From Draconibacterium sp. (GTDB lineage: Bacteria > Bacteroidota > Bacteroidia > Bacteroidales > Prolixibacteraceae), in NCBI GenBank assembly GCA_027011835.1, contig JALUZN010000109.1, positions 1 through 11,990 on the forward strand: 11,990 nucleotides of DNA, written 5' to 3'. Under the pieces are notes generated by a model. That model made no database searches. It was given only the letters and a program-made list of their open reading frames with translations, and had not been told where the DNA came from. Below, piece after piece: positions 1 through 5,969 of the stretch. A program made the translations under genes and the position numbers. The first letter of the stretch is position 1; every line of letters starts with the position of its first letter.

Positions 1-71
1 ATACTGCTCATTCCGTAAATTACCGTGTCGTTCGCTAATTTCTTAAATGGATTCAAACCTAAATTTTTAAA

Positions 72-79
72 CAAAGATA
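72..79 (-). promoter_or_regulatory. Leftward -7 promoter element
   Basis: The minus strand reads TATCTTTG here, an exact fit to the Bacteroidetes sigma consensus TAnnTTTG. A TTG on the minus strand at 104-102 lies 22 nt upstream and could be the -33 element. Transcription would run off the left edge. A minus-strand ATG at positions 10-8 could open the next gene, but only three codons are visible, so that gene cannot be identified. The first 171 bases otherwise hold no supportable gene. Confidence 0.45.
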
Positions 80-143
80 TAATTCATTTACAATGATTAA
101 ACAACTTCGATAAATTAGAAAAGAAAAATAACCAAAAGAAACT

Positions 144-151
144 TATCTTTG
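144..151 (+). promoter_or_regulatory. -7 promoter element of the glutaminyl cyclase gene
   Basis: TATCTTTG matches TAnnTTTG exactly and ends 20 nt before the ATG at 172, implying a short leader. No TTG lies at the expected -33 distance, so the upstream half is weak or absent. It points away from the matching element at 72-79, making a divergent promoter pair. Confidence 0.55.
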
Positions 152-171
152 AACTTTTAAAAAACAGAATA

Positions 172-1245
172 ATGAAACGAGTTGCTTTTCCGGTACTATT
201 GATTATCGCGCTGCTAATAACCGCATTTTCGTGCTCGAACACGCCAAAACGTTCGCGAAAACCGGTGAGTACAATTGTGGTTCAACCCAATAAAAAAAGT
301 TATGTTTTTGGCGAAAAAGTAACGGTAAACGTAAAAACGAAAGTTAAAAACGGCGAGATAAAATCGATTAAACTTTTCTATAAAAACCAACTTTTAAAAG
401 AGAGTACCAAACTCAGTTTTTCTGTTGAAGGTGTTGAATTAAATACCCTTGGCAGCAGCAATTTCAGGGTTGAAACGGTAAAAACCGACGGACTTAAAAA
501 TAGCAGATTACGAACGGTAGAAACAATTTCGGATGTTGAAAGCAAAATTTATACCTACCACGTAATAAATAACTTCCCGCACCAAAAAGATTATTATACA
601 CAGGGACTGGAATTTTATAAAGGTTATATGTACGAAGGAACGGGCGAATATGGTAAATCGCGCCTCGAAAAAACCGTTCTGAAAAATGGGAAACCTCTGC
701 AAACTTATCATCTCGATAAAAAATATTTTGGCGAAGGAATTACCATTTTCAACAATAAAATTTACCAACTTACCTGGAAATCGAGAAAAGGATTTATATA
801 CAATTTGTCTGATTTTGCATTGATTGACAGTTTTCAGATTGTACCCAAAGAGGGGTGGGGGCTTACAAACGATGGTACCAACCTGATTATGAGCGACGGC
901 ACAAACAAATTAACCTGGTTAAATCCCAGTGATTTGTCGGTGGTTAAAACGGTTCAGGTGGCTAATAATAAAGATGTTATAAATTATATTAACGAACTGG
1001 AATATATTGACGGTGTAATTTATGCCAATATTTATACCACCGAAATTATTGTTATAATAGACCCCGAAACAGGTAAGGTTTTAGGCGAAATTAATATGAA
1101 AGGTATAATTGATATGTATAAAAACAGTACCGACAAAATTGATTACATGAACGGAATTGCCTACGATAAAAAAACCGACCGGCTGTTTGTTACCGGAAAA
1201 TTGTGGCCCCGGTTGTTTGAAATTAAGATTGTTGAGAAAAAGTAG
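172..1245 (+). CDS. Glutaminyl-peptide cyclotransferase, lipoprotein
   Basis: The enzyme converts N-terminal glutamine of proteins to pyroglutamate, releasing ammonia. The 357-residue protein starts with a lipoprotein signal (hydrophobic 6-19, lipobox AFSC with Cys21), so it is membrane-anchored outside the cytoplasm. Residues about 32-120 form an extra beta-rich, Ig-like N-terminal region. Residues about 127-355 match the plant-type (beta-propeller) glutamine cyclotransferase family, with these conserved blocks in order: YTQGLEF (142-148), EGTGEYGKS (155-163), FGEGIT (186-191), QLTWK (199-203), GWGLT (228-232), MSDG (240-243), NELEYIDG (274-281), YANIY (284-288), NGIAYD (327-332) and VTGKLWP (340-346). 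The ATG at 172 is chosen because the signal peptide starts there and a -7 element sits just upstream. It appears to be transcribed alone. In Bacteroidetes many signal peptidase I products begin with Gln (the 'Q-rule'), which gives this enzyme many likely substrates. Family assignment is strong; physiological targets are inferred. Confidence 0.9.
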   Translation: MKRVAFPVLLIIALLITAFSCSNTPKRSRKPVSTIVVQPNKKSYVFGEKVTVNVKTKVKNGEIKSIKLFYKNQLLKESTKLSFSVEGVELNTLGSSNFRVETVKTDGLKNSRLRTVETISDVESKIYTYHVINNFPHQKDYYTQGLEFYKGYMYEGTGEYGKSRLEKTVLKNGKPLQTYHLDKKYFGEGITIFNNKIYQLTWKSRKGFIYNLSDFALIDSFQIVPKEGWGLTNDGTNLIMSDGTNKLTWLNPSDLSVVKTVQVANNKDVINYINELEYIDGVIYANIYTTEIIVIIDPETGKVLGEINMKGIIDMYKNSTDKIDYMNGIAYDKKTDRLFVTGKLWPRLFEIKIVEKK

Positions 1246-1363
1246 AAAATTGTTCAGAGTTCTGTTTTCGCTTGAAAGTTGTTTTTAATCGGTTTAAGTA
1301 TATAAAACATTCATTATAAAGATTTTACACACAGGAGCTTGATTTAGTTAAAACACTAATTTT

Positions 1364-1396
1364 CTTGTCTTGGTTCTTGTATCTTGATTCTAAATT
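1364..1396. repeat. Degenerate 7-bp tandem repeat
   Basis: After CTTGT at 1364, four consecutive 7-base units follow: CTTGGTT, CTTGTAT, CTTGATT and CTAAATT. The first three share CTTGnnT. The repeat lies in the 243-base gap between the convergent cyclase and MscS genes, where no gene is seen. Confidence 0.5.
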
Positions 1397-1438
1397 TTAA
1401 ACAGAAACATCCTCATAATTTGGGGTAACCCAATATCG

Positions 1439-1476
1439 AAAACAGGGGCAAAACTTATTTGTTTTGCCCCTGTTTC
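1439..1476 (-). terminator. Strong hairpin terminator after the MscS gene
   Basis: A perfect 15-bp inverted repeat, AAACAGGGGCAAAAC (1440-1454) against GTTTTGCCCCTGTTT (1461-1475), encloses a 6-nt loop. It begins 13 nt after the MscS stop codon. On the minus strand the stem runs into TTTT, as in an intrinsic terminator. It may also stop transcripts arriving from the left, since the stem is symmetric and A/T-flanked. Confidence 0.85.
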
Positions 1477-1488
1477 TCAAATATTTGT

Positions 1489-2301
1489 CTATTTCTGAAT
1501 ATGTACATCCATTTGTGGGAATGGAATATTCAATCCCTCTTTATCGAATGCTTTGTAAACATTCTCGATTAGGTCGAAATGAATTCCCCAATAATCTGCT
1601 GCTTCTGCCCACACCCGAACCACTAGATTCACCGAGCTGTCGGCAAGTTCGGTAACTGCAATAAACGGTTCAGGGTCTTTTAATATTCGCGAATCGGCTT
1701 CAATTAATTTCATTAAAACTTGTTTGGCTTTATCAACATCGTCGCCATATCCAATACCGAAAACAAAATCGACACGCCGTTGTGGCTCGGTCGAGAAATT
1801 CACCATCGACCCGGTTGACAAGCCGCCATTTGGAATAATAATTGTTTTATTGTCGGGTGTTTTCAGAATTGTATTAAAAAGTTGAATTTCGCTAACTGTA
1901 CCTGTATAACCCTGAGCTTCCAGAAAGTCTCCGGTTTTAAAGGGTTTAAAAAGCAAAATCATAACTCCTCCGGCAAAGTTTTGCAATGTTCCCGAAAGTG
2001 CCATACCAATAGCAAAACCAACTGAACCAAGAATTGCAATAAAGGAGGTCATTTCAACTCCCAACATTCCAATTACACTTATCCAGAGCATTAGTTTGAG
2101 TAGAACGCGAATCATACTGTTTAGAAAATTACGGAGCGATGGATCCATCTCCTTCTTTTCAAACCGTTTTCTAATACTCTTTGTAAGAATAGAGATAATC
2201 CACATACCAATAATAAGCGTAATAATTGCACCTATTAACCGTGGGCCATAATTCATAATAACGTCATGAATTGTTTGAGAAATACTTTGTACTGTTTCCA
2301 T
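1489..2301 (-). CDS. mscS: MscS-type mechanosensitive channel
   Basis: This is a small-conductance mechanosensitive channel that opens under membrane tension to release solutes during osmotic downshock. The 270-residue length is close to E. coli MscS (286). Three transmembrane helices are seen at about 21-40, 62-81 and 86-121. The third is the pore helix, with the typical Gly/Ala-rich pattern (FAIGMALSGTLQNFAGG at 96-112) running into FKPFKTGDFLE (118-128). The middle beta domain includes the GTVSEI region (134-139) and NKTIIIPNG (151-159). The C-terminal barrel strand FPQMDVHI (261-268) closely resembles the MscS end. The gene is a single unit: a terminator lies 13 nt downstream, and another terminator separates it from the gene upstream. 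Other Bacteroidota genomes often carry several MscS paralogs, so the symbol means family membership rather than strict orthology. Confidence 0.93.
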   Translation of the reverse strand: METVQSISQTIHDVIMNYGPRLIGAIITLIIGMWIISILTKSIRKRFEKKEMDPSLRNFLNSMIRVLLKLMLWISVIGMLGVEMTSFIAILGSVGFAIGMALSGTLQNFAGGVMILLFKPFKTGDFLEAQGYTGTVSEIQLFNTILKTPDNKTIIIPNGGLSTGSMVNFSTEPQRRVDFVFGIGYGDDVDKAKQVLMKLIEADSRILKDPEPFIAVTELADSSVNLVVRVWAEAADYWGIHFDLIENVYKAFDKEGLNIPFPQMDVHIQK

Positions 2302-2354
2302 AATTATTTGATTTTTATTATACCTAAAACAATCGTTTTGAATGTTTTGTTCAC

Positions 2355-2386
2355 AAAAAAAGGACCTCTTTTCAGAAGTCCTTTTT
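2355..2386 (-). terminator. Hairpin terminator after the acyl-carrier-like gene
   Basis: AAAAAGGAC (2357-2365) pairs with GTCCTTTTT (2378-2386); three further pairs follow one mismatch inside. On the minus strand the stem ends in a seven-T run. It lies 36 nt after the stop of the 84-residue gene and 55 nt before the MscS start, so it separates the two transcription units. Confidence 0.8.
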
Positions 2387-2421
2387 CAGCGAATAATATG
2401 AAACTAATTCAGCGTTATTTT

Positions 2422-2676
2422 TTAATTCAGTGCTATTTTTAAATAATGCAATGTATCGTTTACATTCCCAAATTTATTTAACTCGTCGTCGTTAACCGAA
2501 ATATTAAAAATACCTTCTAAAAAATAGGTGAAAATTGTCCAGTCTATTTTATCGAAATTAAAATCGTTACTGTACGATGCATTTAAGCTGATGTACTCTT
2601 TATTCACTCCTGTCTTTCGCAAAACCCGGTACAGTTTTCGCCGAATCGACTTTTCCTTTTTTGTCTCTATCTCCAT
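2422..2676 (-). CDS. Acyl carrier protein-like small protein lacking the phosphopantetheine Ser
   Basis: The 84-residue protein has the helix pattern and spacing of an acyl carrier protein. It has a basic helix (about 7-22), a segment DFNFDKIDW (38-46) at the place of the carrier motif D-S-L, then YFLEGIFNISVNDDEL (51-66) and a final NVNDTLHYLK (71-80), as in carrier proteins that end with 'TVxDxxxYI'. The residue after Asp42, normally the Ser that receives 4'-phosphopantetheine, is Lys43. If it has the fold, it cannot be loaded in the usual way. No synthase or ligase gene is adjacent. It is transcribed alone, with a -7-like element at 2722-2715 and a terminator downstream. The family call rests on pattern reading and is moderate; the function is unknown. 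Confidence 0.6.
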   Translation of the reverse strand: MEIETKKEKSIRRKLYRVLRKTGVNKEYISLNASYSNDFNFDKIDWTIFTYFLEGIFNISVNDDELNKFGNVNDTLHYLKIALN

Positions 2677-2714
2677 AAATATCTTTTAAAAATCGAACAA
2701 ATGAATATTCGAGT

Positions 2715-2722
2715 CAAAAATA
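2715..2722 (-). promoter_or_regulatory. Probable -7 element of the acyl-carrier-like gene
   Basis: The minus strand reads TATTTTTG, matching TAnnTTTG, 38 nt before the start codon at 2676. No TTG is present at a suitable -33 distance, and the region is AT-rich, so a chance match is possible. Confidence 0.35.
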
Positions 2723-2786
2723 TGAAATATTATTTAGAATAAAACTACATTGTAAAAAATATGTAATGTGAAAGAGCAAAACTTGA

Positions 2787-2801
2787 TGTTTAGTTTAAAC
2801 A
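2787..2801 (-). terminator. Weak hairpin after the acetyltransferase gene
   Basis: TGTTTA (2787-2792) and TAAACA (2796-2801) form a 6-bp stem with a 3-nt loop, starting 8 nt past the stop codon. The T-rich stretch that should follow is poor, so this is only a possible terminator. Confidence 0.25.
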
Positions 2802-2809
2802 GATGTGAG

Positions 2810-3355
2810 TCAGATTACTAACTCATCGGTTTTGAGTAAGCTGTAAATTTCCAGGTCGAAATACGTTTCGTTGTGCTTTTCTCCTGCACGTTCAATTCCT
2901 TCAAACCGAAAGCCAAGACGTTTGGGTACGGCAGCACTTTTGCTGTTGCCCACAGCAGTTTTAATTTGAATGCGGTTAAGTTTTAATTTATGGAAAGCAT
3001 ACCGAATAAGCTTTTCAACACAAGCCGAAACAATTCCTTTTCCCTGCATTTTCTCTGCAAGCCAGTAACCCAATTCGGTTTTCCGGTTAATCCAATCAGT
3101 ATCTTTAAACGCAATTAGACCGGCAAATTCGTTTTTAAACCAGATAGTAAAAACCTCGTCTCTTCTGTTTTGCGACTGATGTAGAACACTTCTGATAAAC
3201 GCTTCTGTGTCGGCCAGTTTATGGGTAGTAGCAATAAATGGCAACCACTGTTCTAAATAGGCACGGTCGCGGTCGATGGTTTCGAAAATAACAGGTGCCA
3301 TAGAAAGGTGTAACGCTTCCAGTCTGATATTTCTATTTACTTCGAGGTGTTGCAT
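2810..3355 (-). CDS. GNAT N-acetyltransferase, RimJ/RimL-like
   Basis: The protein (181 residues) belongs to the GNAT acetyltransferases that move an acetyl group from acetyl-CoA to an amino group. It most resembles the RimJ/RimL and B. subtilis YdaF type that acts on protein N-termini. Visible landmarks are the N-terminal LEVNRNIRLEAL (4-15), the ELGYWLAEKMQGKGI block (94-108) containing the acetyl-CoA pyrophosphate loop Q-G-K-G-I, LNRIQIKTAVGNSKSAAVPKRLGF (125-148, described by its N-x-x-S-x-x-x-x-x-x-x-GF pattern), and FEGIERAGE (150-158). Length is normal. Its ATG lies inside the end of the upstream lipoprotein gene, a 23-nt overlap in a different frame, so the two are co-transcribed and probably translationally coupled. 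The true substrate cannot be read from sequence. Confidence 0.88.
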   Translation of the reverse strand: MQHLEVNRNIRLEALHLSMAPVIFETIDRDRAYLEQWLPFIATTHKLADTEAFIRSVLHQSQNRRDEVFTIWFKNEFAGLIAFKDTDWINRKTELGYWLAEKMQGKGIVSACVEKLIRYAFHKLKLNRIQIKTAVGNSKSAAVPKRLGFRFEGIERAGEKHNETYFDLEIYSLLKTDELVI

Positions 3356-4271
3356 AGTTTGTTTTTTTCGATAAATCGATAAGAAACAGCTGTTGCGGAA
3401 ATGTTTTTGTGGCTTCGCACGAAATAAGAAGAGAGTCGTTATTTAAAAAACAGACGCCCTCGGTTTGTGCATTAAAAATGTTGTCCATTTCGAGATGCAT
3501 TTGGCTATCGCCCCAAAAGTTTTCTTTATTGAAATTTGAGAAAATCCAGAGAATAGGCCGGTAATCTTTATAACCAACCAATGCCAGCTTTGTTTTATCG
3601 GGACTAATATCGGCACCGGTTACTAATCCGTTAACATTAAATGAATCAATAGGTTGAAGCGTATAGTTCCCTTTATTTTTTGGAATACGATAAACAGTTG
3701 TTGTTCGGTTTACCCAGTCTTTTGTGAAAATATAGAGCGATTTTTTATAGGCAACAAGTGCCTCACAATCGAACGATGTGGCTAAATTTTCTGATTTGAA
3801 ACTGGTTTGATTTGCGTAACTGAATCTTATTTTTTTCGATTTAACTTTCTGCCTGGCTTTTTTCCCAATTTTCTTTTTCTCTATTTTATAGATGGTTTGG
3901 TTTTTACGGTTTCCACGGTTGTTTCCAAAATCGCCTACATAAATATACTTTTTGTCTTGTGCAATATCCTCCCAATCAACATTCTTTGCATTTTCTATCT
4001 CAACCTCTTTTTCAATTTCTCCTTTAAAATTAAAAGTAAATATTCTATTTTTTCCACCACTGTCGTTAATCGTCCAAAACAGATTGTTGTAAAAAATTAT
4101 ACCAGAATTTTCTTCCAGTTTTTTAGGAAGCGATTTAATAAATGGCTCCGGTTCAGGCAAAACAACAGTGTCTACTTTGGTAACAACCGGGGTTTCCCTG
4201 TGATTCATTTTTGTAAAATTGCACGATATAAAAAAAACGATAACCGGTAATAAAACGAAGAATTTGTTCAT
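3333..4271 (-). CDS. Lipoprotein with predicted beta-propeller fold, unknown function
   Basis: I recognise the type but not a named function. The 312-residue protein has a lipoprotein signal (lipobox FISC, Cys17), a short linker, then repeated strand-rich blocks that look like propeller blades. These are ENSGIIFYNNLFWTINDSGG (54-73), NVDWEDIA (97-104), YVGDFGNNRGNR (111-122), DCEAL (168-172), YIFTKDW (180-186), VTGADISPD (217-225) and TEGVCF (270-275). Acidic and Asn residues in the blade loops (NDSGG, DFGNN, DWED) could bind a metal ion. It is the first gene of a two-gene unit with the GNAT gene, which starts inside its last codons. It diverges from the cyclophilin operon across a 63-base gap. 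A lysine-rich stretch (132-147) is notable. Function is not inferred. Confidence 0.75.
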   Translation of the reverse strand: MNKFFVLLPVIVFFISCNFTKMNHRETPVVTKVDTVVLPEPEPFIKSLPKKLEENSGIIFYNNLFWTINDSGGKNRIFTFNFKGEIEKEVEIENAKNVDWEDIAQDKKYIYVGDFGNNRGNRKNQTIYKIEKKKIGKKARQKVKSKKIRFSYANQTSFKSENLATSFDCEALVAYKKSLYIFTKDWVNRTTTVYRIPKNKGNYTLQPIDSFNVNGLVTGADISPDKTKLALVGYKDYRPILWIFSNFNKENFWGDSQMHLEMDNIFNAQTEGVCFLNNDSLLISCEATKTFPQQLFLIDLSKKTNYATPRSK

Positions 4272-4290
4272 AGTTTATTTTTTATCTTTG
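4263..4290 (+). promoter_or_regulatory. Promoter of the cyclophilin operon
   Basis: TATCTTTG at 4283-4290 matches the -7 consensus exactly. A TTTG at 4263-4266 lies 16 nt upstream, just short of the usual -33 spacing. The start codon follows 44 nt after the -7 box. The upstream half sits within the first codons of the divergent lipoprotein gene. Confidence 0.6.
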
Positions 4291-4334
4291 CCACAGTTCA
4301 TAAATATTTTTTCAATTTAATTAATTTTTCGAGA

Positions 4335-5156
4335 ATGAAGCGGATTGTATTTTTTTTACTGATTACACTTTCTATAGCTGCTATTGCGTGTGGCAACAAA
4401 GAAAAAAAGAGTAACGAAACAGTGGTTTCTATTAAAACCAAACTTGGAGAAATTAAGGTAAAACTTTATGATGATACGCCTGAGCATAGAAAGAACTTTC
4501 TGAAATTGGTAAATGAAGGGTTCTACAACGACCTTCTTTTTCATCGCGTTATCAACCATTTTATGATTCAGGGTGGTGATCCAATGTCGCGCAATGCCGG
4601 GAAAAATATTCTGTTGGGTGGAGGTAGCCCCGGGTATACAATTCCGGCCGAAATAATTCCTAAACATTTTCATAAAAAAGGAGCACTGGCAGCTGCCCGT
4701 CGTGGTGGCCGGGCAAACCCGGAAAAACGTTCAAGCGGTTCGCAATTCTATATTGTTCAGGGTGAAATTTATACGCCCGAAGCACTTGATACAATGGAGA
4801 TGATTATTAATGACCGAAGGAAAAACGAATTGATGAATAAGCACATGGGGGCAATGAAAGACGAGATTATTGAGTATAAAAAGAAGAACGACAGAGCTGG
4901 TTTTGATATTAGAATTGCAGAGGAGCGCGAACTTGTTGACAGTATTTATGCGGCAGGCCCGCAGTTTTCTTTTTCCGATGAAGCACGAAAAGCTTATACA
5001 ACTATTGGCGGGTATCCGTCGCTCGACGGTGAATACACTGTGTTTGGAGAGGTAGTTGAAGGGCTCGATGTTTTAGATAAAATTGCCGCCGTTGAAACCG
5101 ACAAACAAAACCGCCCGGTAAACGACATTTCTATGCAAATTGAAGTTGTAAAATAG
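4335..5156 (+). CDS. Cyclophilin-type peptidyl-prolyl isomerase, lipoprotein (first of three)
   Basis: It catalyses cis-trans isomerisation of Xaa-Pro bonds in exported proteins. The signal ends in lipobox AIAC (Cys19), so the enzyme is lipid-anchored in the envelope. The cyclophilin core starts at about residue 29. Active-site residues equivalent to human CypA Arg55, Phe60, Met61, Gln63 and Phe113 are Arg71 (FHRVI), Phe76, Met77, Gln79 (FMIQGG) and Phe138 (SQFYIV). The core is split: about 77 residues, mostly charged and helical (144-220), lie between SQFYIVQG and YTTIGGYPSLDG, where classical cyclophilins have a short loop. The CypA His of the 'LDGKH' segment is Tyr here. It heads a three-gene operon, with only 3 nt before the next start. 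The insert probably gives substrate or partner binding; this is inference. Confidence 0.92.
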   Translation: MKRIVFFLLITLSIAAIACGNKEKKSNETVVSIKTKLGEIKVKLYDDTPEHRKNFLKLVNEGFYNDLLFHRVINHFMIQGGDPMSRNAGKNILLGGGSPGYTIPAEIIPKHFHKKGALAAARRGGRANPEKRSSGSQFYIVQGEIYTPEALDTMEMIINDRRKNELMNKHMGAMKDEIIEYKKKNDRAGFDIRIAEERELVDSIYAAGPQFSFSDEARKAYTTIGGYPSLDGEYTVFGEVVEGLDVLDKIAAVETDKQNRPVNDISMQIEVVK

Positions 5157-5159
5157 TTT

Positions 5160-5969
5160 ATGACACGAAGCTTTTTTATACTGATTTTTATTGCCGTTTT
5201 TACTATTTCGGGGTGGTCGCAAACTAAAAAAGTAAAAATATCGACCCGTTTAGGGGCAATGGAGTTTCTCCTTTATAACGATACACCCAAGCACCGCGAC
5301 GCTTTTTTACAAGAGGTAAATAGTGGCTATTTTAATGGCACCCTTTTTTATCGGGTTATTCAGGATTTCCTAATTCAGGGTGGATCGAAAAGTTCGAAAA
5401 ATGCACCTCCCGGAAAACGAATTGGATACGGCGACCCCGACAAAACCGTTGACGATGAGATTCGCCCAAACCATTTTCATAAAAAAGGAGCACTTTGTGC
5501 ACCTCGCCAGCCCGACGAAATTAATCCGTTTAAACAGTCCGATATATCGCAGTTTTTTATTGTTAAAGGAAGAGTATATTCTTCGGGAGAGCTCGATACA
5601 ATGGAGATGGCTGTGAACCGCCCCATCAGAAATAAAATAAAAAGACGTGTGCTGACTCCCGAAATTCGGGCCGAACTAAAACGCCTGAAAGCTGAAAAAA
5701 AGGTAAAAGAATTTAGAGAGCTGGCGCAAGAAGTAAAGGATAAAATTGAAAGCGAATACAACCTGCAATCCGGTACAATTGAGTTTTCGGAAGCACAGCG
5801 CACCGCATATACAACCATTGGCGGTTACCCCGATTTAGACGGGAAATATACCATATTTGGCGAATGCATTTCAGGATTCGACGTAATTGATAAAATTGCT
5901 GCACTAAAAACCGACAAAAATAATCGCCCGTTTAACGATGTTAAAATAACAATTACACAAATTAAATGA
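5160..5969 (+). CDS. Cyclophilin-type peptidyl-prolyl isomerase, secreted (second of three)
   Basis: This paralog of the preceding gene has a signal peptidase I leader instead of a lipobox. The best cut is after Ser20 (Gly18 at -3, Ser20 at -1), leaving Gln21 as the new N-terminus, which fits the Bacteroidetes Q-rule and would make it a substrate for glutaminyl cyclase. Core residues are kept: Arg65 (FYRVI), Phe70, Gln73 (FLIQGG) and Phe132 (SQFFIV). A charged, helical insert of about 79 residues (138-216), rich in Lys, Glu and Arg and possibly coiled coil near 168-200, separates the two halves of the core. The insert sequence differs strongly from that of the first paralog while the core ends are similar (YTTIGGYP, LDGKYTIFG). 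The start lies 3 nt after the upstream stop, and the stop overlaps the next ATG by 4 nt, so the three genes are translated as one unit. Confidence 0.92.
   Translation: MTRSFFILIFIAVFTISGWSQTKKVKISTRLGAMEFLLYNDTPKHRDAFLQEVNSGYFNGTLFYRVIQDFLIQGGSKSSKNAPPGKRIGYGDPDKTVDDEIRPNHFHKKGALCAPRQPDEINPFKQSDISQFFIVKGRVYSSGELDTMEMAVNRPIRNKIKRRVLTPEIRAELKRLKAEKKVKEFRELAQEVKDKIESEYNLQSGTIEFSEAQRTAYTTIGGYPDLDGKYTIFGECISGFDVIDKIAALKTDKNNRPFNDVKITITQIK

Noticed and set aside
1..60. End of an upstream plus-strand gene
   Set aside because: All three plus frames close within 45 bases and none shows a recognisable protein end.
2740..2765. ACATT/AATGT hairpin upstream of the acyl-carrier-like gene
   Set aside because: The stem is only five pairs in AT-rich DNA and has neither a T-run nor a position that fits a terminator.
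3807..4250. Long open frame on the plus strand opposite the beta-propeller lipoprotein
   Set aside because: It is the complement of a gene with a clear signal peptide and conserved motifs; its own translation is rich in Phe and Ile with no recognisable domain.
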